Shown in pieces: positions 43,101 through 52,197 of a DNA stretch of 64,000 nt (position 1 is its first letter; every line of letters begins with the position of its first letter). Made by a program: the position numbers and the translations under genes. Source of the DNA: Streptomyces canus (GTDB lineage: Bacteria > Actinomycetota > Actinomycetes > Streptomycetales > Streptomycetaceae). The notes under the pieces were generated by a model. The model was not told the DNA's origin. It worked only from the letters and a program-made list of their open reading frames with translations, and searched no databases. The DNA lies in assembly GCF_001514145.1 (NCBI RefSeq), contig NZ_KQ948658.1:514818-578817 (forward strand), written 5' to 3'.

Positions 43101-43740
43101 TCCGCTGTGCGAGGGTTCTATCCCCTTGGCTGAACTGGGCGGACGCGGCTGCTGATGTGGTAGACGTCCAACTCATCGACGCCCAGGGGCCATTGAGGGG
43201 CCACAAGGACAGGAACAGACCGACAAGCACTGCATAGTGCCGGCACGGATCAGCACGTCCGACCTGGAGGAACGGCGTGAATCGGCACTGATCGGCAAGG
43301 GCCGCCAAGATCCCCAAGGGACTCATAATCCGTCGGCCGTGGGTTCGAGTCCCACCCGCCCCACCTGTGCAGGGCTGTGACCTGCGGAAACGTTCATTTT
43401 TGGGTGTCGGTTCGTCAACTTCGCCTGAACGGACTGAATCCGCTGCTCGTGGGTTTGGAGTCCGGCGGTGGTCGGGGAGCCCCAGCCTCTCTGACCTGCG
43501 GCGGAGTGAGCGATCGAGGTCGTCGCTCACCATCGGGGTGACTGCTCTCAGGGTCGATGCCGGGACCCAGGGGCCGTACAGGGGCCGGGACGGCAGTCGT
43601 CGGTGTCTCCGGGCCAGTTCGTCGTCCCGTTTGCTTGTTGTGCGGCATGGGCTGCCAGCTGCAGCGTGGACAGTCGAGTGCCGGGCCGGCACTGGAGGCT
43701 GTCGGATGCGGGTGCCCCTGGTGCGTGGACCCGGGGGCAC
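43101..43740 (+). repeat. att-like repeat B with tRNA(CAU) 3'-half core and long flank
   Basis: The 46-bp core is 43319-43364, identical to core A except at the acceptor stem (CCGCCCCA against CCACCCCA). The first 264 bp align with 21240-21503 without length change. TCTGACCTGCGG-type 12-mers occur at 43376-43387 and 43490-43501 (114 bp apart). The part from 43474 to 43740 matches window positions 25-290. No complete tRNA gene can be folded because the D arm and 5' acceptor strand are absent. Confidence 0.78.
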
Positions 43741-43879
43741 TGAAAATGCCTCAAGAGGGAACGGCCTTACGGCGTCAGCGGCGATTTTCCGAAGCCATGG
43801 TACGGATCCCGCCGCGTGGGCACGGTCTAGCAACTGGTCGGCCAGGGTGTCCAGTGGTCGGGGACGCGACCCGGGCCGA

Positions 43880-44494
43880 CTACGAGGTGACGGTCACGGA
43901 CCCGCGCGCGTTGTAGATGACGGCATCCTCGCGTTCGCCGTAGGCCTGGAAGACCGTGACTGCCTCGTCACGAAGCACGCCGGACACGACCTGGATGCCA
44001 CGCTGCTCGAACTGCTCGGCCCAGTCCTCGCGCATGGGGCCCTCGTCGAAGCCGGTGAGTTGTTCCACCTCGGGGCCTTCTCCGGCGATGACCAGACGCC
44101 GGATTCCGGACCACATCGCGGCGCCATAACACATGGCGCAGGGGCGCCAGTTGACGACCAGTTCAAGATCAGGGCCGCCCGGGGCGCCGAGGTCCCATGC
44201 GCCCAGCCGGGTCTGCGCGAGGGAGATGGCGACTACCTCGGCGTGGGTGGAGGAGAGACCTGAGGACAGTACGAGGTTGACGCCGGCCGACACGAGTCGT
44301 CCGGTCCCCGTCTCCACGACGAGGGCGGCGAATGGCCCGCCGGTGTCCTCGCGGTGGTTGCGTTCAGCGAGACGGTTGGTGAGACGGACACGGTCTTCGT
44401 CGGTGGGCAGGGTCTCGGGCGCGTCGGCCAGTTCGGTCAGCACCCATGGGGGGAGTTGGGCGCCGAAGGTGGTGGCGAAGGCGGAGGCATCCAA
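43880..44494 (-). CDS. Nucleoside/guanine deaminase-family enzyme
   Basis: About 204 residues with the cytidine-deaminase fold: zinc ligands in STHAEVVAIS (His and catalytic Glu) and WRPCAMCYGAAMWSGIRRLV (two Cys). The pattern is closest to guanine/CMP-dCMP-type nucleoside deaminases acting on a free base or modified purine. The start is uncertain: no ATG lies in frame near the N-terminus, so TTG at 44494 (LDASAF) was taken; a GTG about 17 codons inside is an alternative. It follows the ABC permease gene by 32 bp and is the last gene of the importer unit, implying that the imported compound carries an amino group. Confidence 0.78.
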   Translation of the reverse strand: MDASAFATTFGAQLPPWVLTELADAPETLPTDEDRVRLTNRLAERNHREDTGGPFAALVVETGTGRLVSAGVNLVLSSGLSSTHAEVVAISLAQTRLGAWDLGAPGGPDLELVVNWRPCAMCYGAAMWSGIRRLVIAGEGPEVEQLTGFDEGPMREDWAEQFEQRGIQVVSGVLRDEAVTVFQAYGEREDAVIYNARGSVTVTS

Positions 44495-44526
44495 TGCGCA
44501 GGTCTCCAGTTGCAGGCGGGACGGGA

Positions 44527-45378
44527 TCAGGTGCCCGGACGGATGTTGGGCGCGAAGCGGGCCAGGGCGACGGTCTCGATGGCCGCGATGATGTTGTACG
44601 CCAGCGCGGACACCGCGGTGAGGACCGCGACCGAGGCCCAGAGGTGGTCGTAGTCGAAGGTGGAGGAGTCCTTGAGCATGGCGTAGCCGAGGCCTTGTCC
44701 GGTGGAGAGCCATTCGGCGAGCAGCGCGCCGATCAGGGCTCCGGGGACGCCGACGCGGGCGCTGGCGAAGAACGCGGGGACCGCGCTGGGCAGCATGACC
44801 TTGCGGGCGACGGTCCAGTCTCCGGCGCCGTACGCGCGGCACAGATCGGCCGCCTGACGGGAGGCGGAGCGCAGGCCGAAGGTCATGGTGACCAGGGCGG
44901 GGAAGAAGACGACCAGGCCGCTGATGACGGTGGTGGCCGTCAGGCCCCGTCCGAAGACGAGCGTGATGAGCGGGGTCATCGCCACCAGGGGCACCGACCG
45001 CAGGACGACCGCCATCGGCAGCAGCGCCTGCTCGACGCTCCGGGACAGTACGAAGACGACCGCCACCCCGACCGCCGCCGCCAGCCCGGCCACGAAGCCG
45101 GACCCGGCGTCGAGCAGCGTGCGGCCCAGACCGGAGGAGACCAGGGAGCGGTGGGCGCCCGCGTCCGGGCCGGTGAACAAGTAGTGCAAGATGTCGACCG
45201 GTGACTTGGCCACCAGCGGGTCCAGGTCGTAGACCTGAAGGAAGACGATCCACAGGACGACGACGGCCGCCATCGTCACGATCACGTTCAGCAGCGGGCG
45301 CAGCACGCCCGCCGCCAGGCGCAACGCGGGGGCCGTCTGCCTCCTGGTCCCGGTCTCCGTCTCCGTCGCGGTGCTCAT
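44527..45378 (-). CDS. ABC transporter permease (SsuC/ThiX-like)
   Basis: The 283-residue permease has six membrane segments and a BPD_transp_1 loop (ADLCRAYGAGDWTVARKVML then PSAVPAFFASARVG). This type works with NMT1/SsuA binding proteins and imports sulfonates, nitrate, taurine or thiamine pyrimidine precursors. ATG overlaps the stop of the partner permease (ATGA). Having two different permeases, as in some hydroxymethylpyrimidine or riboflavin-precursor systems, suggests a heterodimeric channel. Confidence 0.88.
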   Translation of the reverse strand: MSTATETETGTRRQTAPALRLAAGVLRPLLNVIVTMAAVVVLWIVFLQVYDLDPLVAKSPVDILHYLFTGPDAGAHRSLVSSGLGRTLLDAGSGFVAGLAAAVGVAVVFVLSRSVEQALLPMAVVLRSVPLVAMTPLITLVFGRGLTATTVISGLVVFFPALVTMTFGLRSASRQAADLCRAYGAGDWTVARKVMLPSAVPAFFASARVGVPGALIGALLAEWLSTGQGLGYAMLKDSSTFDYDHLWASVAVLTAVSALAYNIIAAIETVALARFAPNIRPGT

Positions 45379-46154
45379 GCGCCTCCGCCTTCCACTGTCG
45401 TCGTGCGCGACCACGGCAGGGCGTAGCGGGCGACCAGCCCGACCGCGCCGTACGCGATTCCTGCCACCGCGCCGGAGACCAGGGCGATGCCCCAGGTGCG
45501 GGGCACGTCGAGCTGCTGCTGGGCGATGGTCATGGCGATACCGAGGCCGCTGTCGACGCGGCCGAGGTACTCGCCGATGATCGCGCCGAGCAGCGCCGCC
45601 GGACCTGCGATCTTGAGTGCGGCCAGGATGCTGGGCAGCGCGGCGATCAGGCGGACCCGCAGCATCTGCTGCCAGCGGCCGCCGCCGTAGGCGCGTACCA
45701 GGTCGAGCGCGGCCGGGTCGGCCGAGCGCAGCCCGAGCAGTGCGCCGATGAGGGTGGTGAAGAAGACCGACAGCCCGGCCATCGCCGACATCGGTTTGTC
45801 CCCGTCGAGGACGAGGGACAGGATCGGGCCGATCGCCACGATGGGCAGGCAGTACGAGGCCACCGCGATCTGCGTGATCACCCGCTCCAGCACGGGCACC
45901 AGCAGCACCAGTACGGCCAGACCCAGCGCCAGCCCGTTGCCGACCAGATAGCCGGTCAGGGCCTCGCCGACGGTCTGCTCGACATGCGGGCTGTAGAAGG
46001 TCCAGCCGTCGTCGAACACGCTCGCCACGACCGCCCAGGGGGTGGGCACGCCGTCCCCGGTGCCGACGACCGTGGTGGACAGCAGCGACCACGCCCCGAT
46101 CAGAGCCGCGATGCCGACGGCGCCGCCGGCCCAGGCGGAACGCCGCGCACTCAT
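45375..46154 (-). CDS. ABC transporter permease (SsuC/ThiX-like), partner subunit
   Basis: The 259-residue permease has six hydrophobic segments beginning [14 protein letters not shown] and the coupling loop [20 protein letters not shown]. It overlaps the ATPase stop upstream and the second permease start downstream, both as ATGA, so the three genes are translated together. Confidence 0.88.
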   Translation of the reverse strand: MSARRSAWAGGAVGIAALIGAWSLLSTTVVGTGDGVPTPWAVVASVFDDGWTFYSPHVEQTVGEALTGYLVGNGLALGLAVLVLLVPVLERVITQIAVASYCLPIVAIGPILSLVLDGDKPMSAMAGLSVFFTTLIGALLGLRSADPAALDLVRAYGGGRWQQMLRVRLIAALPSILAALKIAGPAALLGAIIGEYLGRVDSGLGIAMTIAQQQLDVPRTWGIALVSGAVAGIAYGAVGLVARYALPWSRTTTVEGGGA

Positions 46155-47023
46155 GACGCCTCCACCGCGGGATCGGGAGCGTCGGCGGCGCTGTCGGCGG
46201 GCGGGTCGGCGCGGCCGAAGAGGAGTTCCGACAACTGGTCGGCATACGCGTGGAATTCGAGGGAGCGCATCATCTCCGGTGTGCGGGGACGGGGCAGGTC
46301 GATGGTGACCTTCTCCACGATCCGGCCCGGACGGGGCGACATGACCGCGACGGTGTCGCTCAGCAGCACGGCCTCGTTGATGGAGTGCGTGACGAGCAGG
46401 GTGGTCACCGCGCGGGCCTGCCAGATGCGCTGGAGTTCGAGGTTGAGCCGCTGGCGGGTCATGTCGTCCAGCGCGCCGAACGGTTCGTCCAGCAACAGCA
46501 CCTTGGGGTCGACGACCAGCGAGCGGGCGATGGCGACGCGTTGCCGCATGCCGCCGGAGAGCTGGGCGGGGCGTGCCTTCTCGAAGCCTTCGAGGCCGAC
46601 CAGCTGGATGAGGTCGGAGATCGCCGCCGGGTCGGCCTTGATGCCGCTGATCTCCAGCGGGAGCCGGATGTTGGCGGCGACCGAGCGCCACGGCAGCAGC
46701 GCGGCGTCCTGGAAGGCTATGCCCAGGTGATGCCGTTTGCGGGCCGCCTCCGGGTCCTCGCCGTGCACGAGGGCCGTACCGGAGGTGGGGCTGTCGAGCC
46801 CGGCGAGGATCCGCAACACGGTCGACTTGCCGCAGCCCGACGGCCCCAGCAGCGCGAGGAACTGACCCTCAGTCGTGTCCAGGTCGACGCCGGCCAGTGC
46901 GGGTACGCGCTGTCGGCCGAGCTTGAACTCCTTGCTCAGCCCGCGCAGGGACAGCCCGGTGCCGGTGTCGGCCGACCCTCCGGAGTCGTCGGATGCCTCG
47001 GGAACGGCTGCTGCGGTACTCAT
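46151..47023 (-). CDS. ABC transporter ATP-binding protein (SsuB/ThiZ-like)
   Basis: The 290-residue ATPase has Walker [16 protein letters not shown] near residue 60, Q-loop [14 protein letters not shown], signature [13 protein letters not shown] near residue 155, Walker [18 protein letters not shown], and the H-loop [12 protein letters not shown]. The tail is acidic and Ala-rich. It energises the two permeases encoded after it. Confidence 0.93.
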   Translation of the reverse strand: MSTAAAVPEASDDSGGSADTGTGLSLRGLSKEFKLGRQRVPALAGVDLDTTEGQFLALLGPSGCGKSTVLRILAGLDSPTSGTALVHGEDPEAARKRHHLGIAFQDAALLPWRSVAANIRLPLEISGIKADPAAISDLIQLVGLEGFEKARPAQLSGGMRQRVAIARSLVVDPKVLLLDEPFGALDDMTRQRLNLELQRIWQARAVTTLLVTHSINEAVLLSDTVAVMSPRPGRIVEKVTIDLPRPRTPEMMRSLEFHAYADQLSELLFGRADPPADSAADAPDPAVEAS

Positions 47024-47104
47024 CAGATGACCTCTGTGTGCGGTGCGGGTAGGGGAAGCCGGTACCGGCGGGCCGACGGGGCCGCACCGGTACCGCCGGG
47101 GGCC

Positions 47105-48211
47105 TCAGATGAGGCTGGGGTCCTCCTTGTAGACCTCTTCGAGGATCGAGAGGTCGAAGAGCTTCGCGGCGGTGAGGTCGAGGCCGCCGTACTTCAGCGT
47201 CTTGAGGTTCTCCTCGACCAGCTCCGGCGTGATCGTGAACAGGCCGTTCTTCTTGGTGTCGGCGCTCACCATCAGCGCGCTCTCGTCCTTGGACTCAAGG
47301 GTCTGCTCCTTGGTCGTCAGCCCGAGCCCCTTGCCGTACGTCTCGGCCGCGAGCTTCGCGCCGAGCGCCGGGTCGGCGATGTTCGCCTTCCAGCCCTTGA
47401 TCTCCGCGCGCAGGAACGCCTTGAGCAGGTCACGCTGCTTGTCGATGGTGTCCTGGCGGACGCAGTACGTCTCCGAGACCAGCGGATAGCCGGTGTCGGC
47501 GAGCAGCATCGTCGCGACCTTGAATCCCTTCAGGCGCAGGGTGTTCGGCTCGTTCGTCACGAAGGAGAACCAGCCGTCCACGGTGCCCTGGGTCAGGGGC
47601 AGCGGGTCGAACTGCACCGGCACCTTCGTGATCTTCGACTCGTCGAGCCCTGTCGCCTTGATGTACGCCGCCCACACGGACTCGTTGCCCGCCTGGACTC
47701 CGATCTTCTTGCCGTACATGTCCTCCGGCTTGGCGATCGGGGCCTTGGCCATCGACATGATGCAGAACGGGTTCTTCTGGTACTGCGCACCGATGATCTT
47801 CAGTGGCGCGCCCTTGGCGACGGCCGCGCCTGTGATGTCGGGGGCGCTGATCGCCACGAGCGCCTTCTTGGTGACGACGTCCGTCTCCATCGGCGTCGCG
47901 GACGGGCCGCCGCCGATCAGCGTGGCCTTCGAGAAGCCCTCGTCCGTGTAGTAGCCCTTGCTGTCCGCGATGTAGCTGCCCGCGAACTCGACGTTCTTGA
48001 TCCACGACAGCCGGAGCGTCAGCTCACCGAAACTCTTGGAACCGGAGGCCGTGGGGGAGGAGGTGGAGGACGACGAGTCGGAACCGCCGCACGCGGCCAG
48101 CAGCGGACCGCCGAGCAGTACGGCACCGCCCAGCTGCAGTCCCCGTCTGAGGAAGAGACGGCGGTCGGTGGCGGCGAACGCTCTGTCGTCACTGTTCGTA
48201 CTTGTGGTCAT
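47105..48211 (-). CDS. NMT1/THI5-like substrate-binding lipoprotein with twin-arginine signal
   Basis: The 368-residue protein has RRLFLRRGLQLGG followed by a lipobox (PLLAACGGSD), so it is a Tat-exported lipoprotein. The mature domain has LTLRLSWIKNVEFAGSYIAD, and GKKIGVQAGNESVWAAYIKA, matching the NMT1/ThiY group that binds small aromatic heterocycles such as pyrimidines. ATG at 48211 was chosen since the longer frame adds a basic leader. It leads the transporter genes; a hairpin separates it from the reductase gene upstream. Confidence 0.85.
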   Translation of the reverse strand: MTTSTNSDDRAFAATDRRLFLRRGLQLGGAVLLGGPLLAACGGSDSSSSTSSPTASGSKSFGELTLRLSWIKNVEFAGSYIADSKGYYTDEGFSKATLIGGGPSATPMETDVVTKKALVAISAPDITGAAVAKGAPLKIIGAQYQKNPFCIMSMAKAPIAKPEDMYGKKIGVQAGNESVWAAYIKATGLDESKITKVPVQFDPLPLTQGTVDGWFSFVTNEPNTLRLKGFKVATMLLADTGYPLVSETYCVRQDTIDKQRDLLKAFLRAEIKGWKANIADPALGAKLAAETYGKGLGLTTKEQTLESKDESALMVSADTKKNGLFTITPELVEENLKTLKYGGLDLTAAKLFDLSILEEVYKEDPSLI

Positions 48212-48319
48212 GGCGCGCTTTCCTTTCACTGGCCGGGTCGGCACCGGCTCCTGGCGGATATGAGGAACGTGGATGGGGCAAGGCCCGGACAGTGCCGGGC
48301 CGGTCTCCGGTCGGGCGGC

Positions 48320-48346
48320 TGACCTGGGATCAGAGACCCCAGGTCA
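48320..48346 (-). terminator. Hairpin at the end of the reductase gene
   Basis: Nine-bp arms 48320-48328 and 48338-48346 flank a 9-nt loop, with the right arm covering the reductase stop codon. It may attenuate transcription between the oxygenase pair and the transporter genes. Confidence 0.5.
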
Positions 48347-49369
48347 GAGGCCGAGGAGGAGTTCGGGGCTACGGGCGCGGGAGCAGCAGATGGTGATCCG
48401 GTCGCCCGCCGCGCGCTCGTCCGGGGTCTGGACCTCGTCGCGGTGGTCGGGCTCGCCGGCCAGGACGGGGGTGAGGCAGGCGCCGCAGATTCCCTGCTCG
48501 CAGGAGAGCTCGACCTCGACGCCGTGGGCGGTGAGGACCTCGGCGATGGTGCGGTCGGCGGGGACGCGATAGCCGGTGCCGGTGCTCGCGATCCGTACGG
48601 TGAATTCGGCGGCGACTCCGGCTTTCGCTCCGTCTCTGTCTCTGTCTCTGTCTCCGTCTCCGTCTCCGGCTTCGGCTTCGGCTTCGGCGGATGGCGGAGC
48701 CGTCGGGGCGAAGCGTTCGGTGTGAAGCTGCCCGGGGTGCCAGCCCGCAGCGGTCGCCTCGGCCACGACGTGAGTCATGAAACCGTCGGGCCCGCAGACG
48801 TAGACGGCCGTGTCCGCTTCCGGGACCTGCAGTTCGGCGGGCAGCCCCGCGCGGACGGTGTCCCCCTGGTCGCTGTGGTGGACCACTGCCCGCTCGCCGA
48901 GAGCGGAGCTCTGGAGCCGCTCCAGCAGGGGGGCCTCCGCCGCGCTGGAGGTGTAGTGGTGCAGGACGAACGACGCTCCCCGCGCGGCCAGGGCTTCGGC
49001 CATCGACAGCACGGGTGTGATGCCGATACCGCCCGCGACGAGCACGTGATGCCCGGCCGCCACGAGCGGGAAGTGGTTGCGCGGGGGCGAGATCCGTAGC
49101 CGTCGGCCCACGGTGAGGTCTCGGTGCAGGGTGCGGGAGCCGCCCCGGCCGGCGTCGTCACGCCGTACGCAGATCAGGTAACGGCCTTTTTCCCGGGGGG
49201 AGTTGCACAGGGAGTACTGACGGACGAGGGAGGGCCCGAGATGGACGTCGATGTGGGCGCCGGCCTCGAAGGACGGCAGGGCCCCGCCGTCCGCCGCCCG
49301 GAGTTCATAACTGCGGCTGGTGCTGGAGGCGAGGGAGATCGTGTGGACGATGACGTCGAGTGTCTGCAC
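48344..49369 (-). CDS. VanB/PDR-type oxidoreductase (FMN, NAD and 2Fe-2S)
   Basis: The 341-residue reductase has the FMN motif RQYSLCNSP near residue 50, the NAD-binding GGIGITPVLSM near residue 112 and a C-terminal plant-type ferredoxin (CEQGICGACLTPVL, later CCSR). It passes electrons from NAD(P)H to the Rieske oxygenase encoded 9 bp upstream. A low-complexity linker of Ala-Glu then Gly-Asp then Arg-Asp repeats (around residues 228-248) stands between the reductase and ferredoxin domains, encoded by hexanucleotide repeats. Start is GTG. Confidence 0.92.
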   Translation of the reverse strand: MQTLDVIVHTISLASSTSRSYELRAADGGALPSFEAGAHIDVHLGPSLVRQYSLCNSPREKGRYLICVRRDDAGRGGSRTLHRDLTVGRRLRISPPRNHFPLVAAGHHVLVAGGIGITPVLSMAEALAARGASFVLHHYTSSAAEAPLLERLQSSALGERAVVHHSDQGDTVRAGLPAELQVPEADTAVYVCGPDGFMTHVVAEATAAGWHPGQLHTERFAPTAPPSAEAEAEAGDGDGDRDRDRDGAKAGVAAEFTVRIASTGTGYRVPADRTIAEVLTAHGVEVELSCEQGICGACLTPVLAGEPDHRDEVQTPDERAAGDRITICCSRARSPELLLGL

Positions 49370-49378
49370 GGTGGGCCC

Positions 49379-50419
49379 CTACGCGGTGAAGAAGTGGCTC
49401 AGGCCCATGTCGCGGAGGCCGCGGCGGTAGGCGATGGAGCTGCGGTCGGCGGGGATGTGCACTTCGAGTTTCGGGTCGAGGGGGAGGCTCTCGGGTTTCT
49501 GGACCTCGACGACGGCGCGGTCCTCCTCGAAGACCCTGCGGTTGAAGTCGTATACGGCCTGGACGGGCTGGTCGGTGTCGAAGTTGCGGGCGATGGGCGC
49601 GAACATGCGGGTCTGGCGGGCGGAGACGGGGGAAGCGGCGTTCATGATGTTGAGCAGGCCGCCGTCGGGGAAGTGCACGACGAGCGTGGCCGTGAACGGC
49701 AGGTGCACGTCGAAGTGGCGCAGCCACCGGTAGCCGGGCGGGGCCTGCCTGGTGCCGTGCGGGTAGTTGCTGACGGTGCTCCAGTAGTCGACGGAGTGGC
49801 CGTACTGGTGGCGTACCGGTGTGTAGTCGGGGACCTCCACGTTGTCGGGGTCGCCGAAGGAGTCGAGGTGGACGAAGCCGAAGTGGGCGACGTCGAGGAA
49901 GCCCTCGACCTGGCGGCCGGCGAACGCGGCGATGTCGATCCAGGGGCAGTTGATCTGCTGGAAGCCCGCCTCGTCCCAGTGGGCCATGGCCGGGATCACC
50001 GGGGCCGTGCCGGGCTCGGGGCGCAGGCATGTCCACACCAGCCCGTACCGCTCGACGACGGGGTAGGTCCGCAGGTTCAGCCGGGACGGGATCTTCGACT
50101 CCGGATGGGCCGGCACCTGCACGCACCGGCCGCCCTCGCCGAACCGCAGCCCGTGATAGGCGCAGGTGATGCCGGTCCCGTCGCCACCGCCGAGGCTCAG
50201 CGGAACGCCGCGGTGCGGGCAGATGTCGTGGGCCACGACCACGCTGCCGCCCACCCGATAGGCCACGAGGGTCTCGTCGAGCAGGCGCACGGCGGCCGGG
50301 GCGTCGCCGATCTCGCTCGACAGGGCGACCGGGTACCAGTGCTGGGCGAGGATCGCCCAGTCGTCGGCATCGAACGTGCAGTCGCGGGGCAGGGCAGGCC
50401 GGGGTGGAGCAGTGGTCAT
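49379..50419 (-). CDS. Rieske non-heme iron oxygenase (alpha subunit, demethylase-like)
   Basis: The 346-residue protein has a Rieske centre CPHRGVPLSLGG plus CAYHGLRF (residues about 68-90) and the mononuclear iron site in VEGFLDVAHFGFVHLDSFG (Asp-x2-His-x4-His). Length and lack of a beta subunit are typical of VanA or methylxanthine N-demethylase-like enzymes that hydroxylate or remove methyl groups. It pairs with the reductase immediately downstream. ATG at 50419 fits the usual N-terminus (DDWAILAQHWYPVALSSEIG). The substrate is presumably what the NMT1-type importer brings in. Confidence 0.9.
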   Translation of the reverse strand: MTTAPPRPALPRDCTFDADDWAILAQHWYPVALSSEIGDAPAAVRLLDETLVAYRVGGSVVVAHDICPHRGVPLSLGGGDGTGITCAYHGLRFGEGGRCVQVPAHPESKIPSRLNLRTYPVVERYGLVWTCLRPEPGTAPVIPAMAHWDEAGFQQINCPWIDIAAFAGRQVEGFLDVAHFGFVHLDSFGDPDNVEVPDYTPVRHQYGHSVDYWSTVSNYPHGTRQAPPGYRWLRHFDVHLPFTATLVVHFPDGGLLNIMNAASPVSARQTRMFAPIARNFDTDQPVQAVYDFNRRVFEEDRAVVEVQKPESLPLDPKLEVHIPADRSSIAYRRGLRDMGLSHFFTA

Positions 50420-51039
50420 GCGGAAATCCTTCTGCGTAGCGCGGCTGGGAACGGCCACATGGACACCTGTGAGGCGCGCACGCCAGTACGACGGCATGGG
50501 ACAAGTGCGCGGCGTAAGAGTGCGGCGAGAGGCCGATCCCGGGGCAGAGGCACCGAGGAACCGCAGACAGTGCAGGGCACCGGCCGCGGTCATCGGTACG
50601 AGGTCAGTTGTGAGAGCCCTCGGACTCCGGATGTGAACCGTGCGCCACGCGTCCGCGCGTCCAGGCCGACTGGTGGGCACGGCACCGGAGGTCCGTGCTG
50701 CACGCGCTGACAAAGCTCATCGCGCATCCCTCCGTGCTCAGTGCCGACTGTCTGTCGCCCGACGACCAAGCCGAGACTGACGCACGGAGATTGCCCTGCC
50801 ATTCCGTGTTTGTTACTTACGGATTCCATGCCCGGGTTTGGCTCGGGGCGCCGAAGCGAGCGCCCGCGGAACCGCGGCACCCAATGGAGTCTTCGTGTCA
50901 CGGGAATGGGCTCGATGACCCAGCACAGCAACACTCGCGTCGTAGTCGGCCAGGACGGGTGTCCTCGGCGAGGTACTCGATTCCGCACAGCCCTTGGGGT
51001 TCTTGCAGTCGAATGGGCCGGGCTCGACCAGGCGGAGTG
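50420..51039. other. Intergenic stretch with no supported gene
   Basis: Upstream region of the oxygenase gene, about 620 bp. No frame on either strand shows a known domain. It should hold the promoter of the oxygenase operon, but no convincing -35/-10 pair stood out. Confidence 0.4.
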
Positions 51040-51187
51040 GGAAGCCGTGTTCGGCGGTGAGGGGCTCGCCGTTGTGGTGTGTGGCCAGGAGGGCGCCGGG
51101 GGCGCTGAAGCCGGTGAGGCGGAGGTTGGCGGAGTAGCGGAACTCCGCCCGGGCCATGGCATGTGTGATTTCCGGTGCAGGCGGCAT
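51040..51187 (-). pseudogene. Sulfite-oxidase-like molybdopterin protein fragment
   Basis: A short minus-strand frame has RYSANLRLTGFSAPGALLAT then NGEPLTAEHGFPLRLV, matching the conserved segment of oxidoreductase molybdopterin-binding proteins (NGEPLxxEHGxPLRL). After this the frame turns into unrelated sequence. The rest of the gene is missing. Confidence 0.5.
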
Positions 51188-51564
51188 CAGGTCCAGGACG
51201 GCCGTCGTGGGGATGCTGTACGTTTCGTGGTCGCTGGAGGTGGGGCCGGTCGCGCAGTACGGGTCGGTGACGACCGTGACATGGGGGAGTGCGGTGCGGT
51301 CCTCGGACGTTCAGTTGTGTTCGGAGCCGGCGGAGGTGGCGTCAGCGACACCCACGTTCCGGCGTTCGGGGCAGAACCGGGAGACGGGCCGGTAGGGGGA
51401 GACAGGCCATCCAATCCGGGCAGCCAGGTGATCAGCCGTGGGTGCATGTGCTCAATCCCTGGCTGCGGGCCGAGGCGCTGCTGAAGGCCGCCGTGTCCAT
51501 GAGTGTCCCGTCGGGCCCCGAGCCGCTCGGTGACACCCCTTGAGCTGCGGGTAATGTGCTGGCC

Positions 51565-52164
51565 ATGCCCGATACCCCGGCCCTGTCCGAACGTGGTCGC
51601 CTACTGAGGCTGACCGCGGACTACGTCCTGGAGCACGGCGTCGCGGACTTGACCCTGCGCAAGCTCGGCAGCGCGATCGGCACCAACAATCGCATGCTGC
51701 TGTACTACTTCGGCTCCAAGGAGGAGCTGATCACGGCCGCGCTGGCCGAGGCGAGCGGGCGCTTCCCGATTCTCAGCGAGGCGTTCGTCATCATGGACGA
51801 CCAGCTGCGCCCGCTGCGTGAGCGGATCACCGCGGCCTGGGACGCAGTGGCGGCAGCCGAGAACCTGCCGTTCCACCGGACGTTCTTCGAGGTACTGGGC
51901 CTGGCCGCGCATCGACGCGGCCGGTTCGACAGCTTCCTGGGGTCGGTAGGCAGCGAGTGGCGCGAACAACTTGCGGCATCACTGGGCGGCGGCGGCGTGC
52001 CGAAGGCCGCCGCGGACGATCTGGCCCGGGAACTGGTCGCGTTGTGGCGCGGCCTGCAACTGGACCTGATCACCTCGGGCGACCGGGCCGGGACCGATCG
52101 GGTGATCGCGTCCGCCGCCGAGTCGATCGCACGACGGGCGACGGCCGCCGCTCCCAGATCCTGA
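51565..52164 (+). CDS. TetR-family regulator
   Basis: The 199-residue regulator has an N-terminal helix-turn-helix (LTLRKLGSAIGTNNRMLLYY then FGSKEELITAALAE, residues about 30-60) and a helical ligand domain. The ATG at MPDTPALSERG is taken; a GTG three codons earlier is possible. It converges with the TauD-like gene, with a 33-bp gap. Its regulated genes could be the oxygenase/reductase unit to the left. Confidence 0.87.
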   Translation: MPDTPALSERGRLLRLTADYVLEHGVADLTLRKLGSAIGTNNRMLLYYFGSKEELITAALAEASGRFPILSEAFVIMDDQLRPLRERITAAWDAVAAAENLPFHRTFFEVLGLAAHRRGRFDSFLGSVGSEWREQLAASLGGGGVPKAAADDLARELVALWRGLQLDLITSGDRAGTDRVIASAAESIARRATAAAPRS

Positions 52165-52197
52165 TACCCCGTCACATATCCCTGGAACGACTGGGTT

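Noticed and set aside
43045..43833. Long minus-strand frame containing GGTRTHGRRIMSPLGIL across repeat B, with similar frames at repeats A and C
   Set aside because: This peptide is simply the reverse translation of the tRNA 3' half and its flanks. It is shared only because the repeat is shared, and has no domain.
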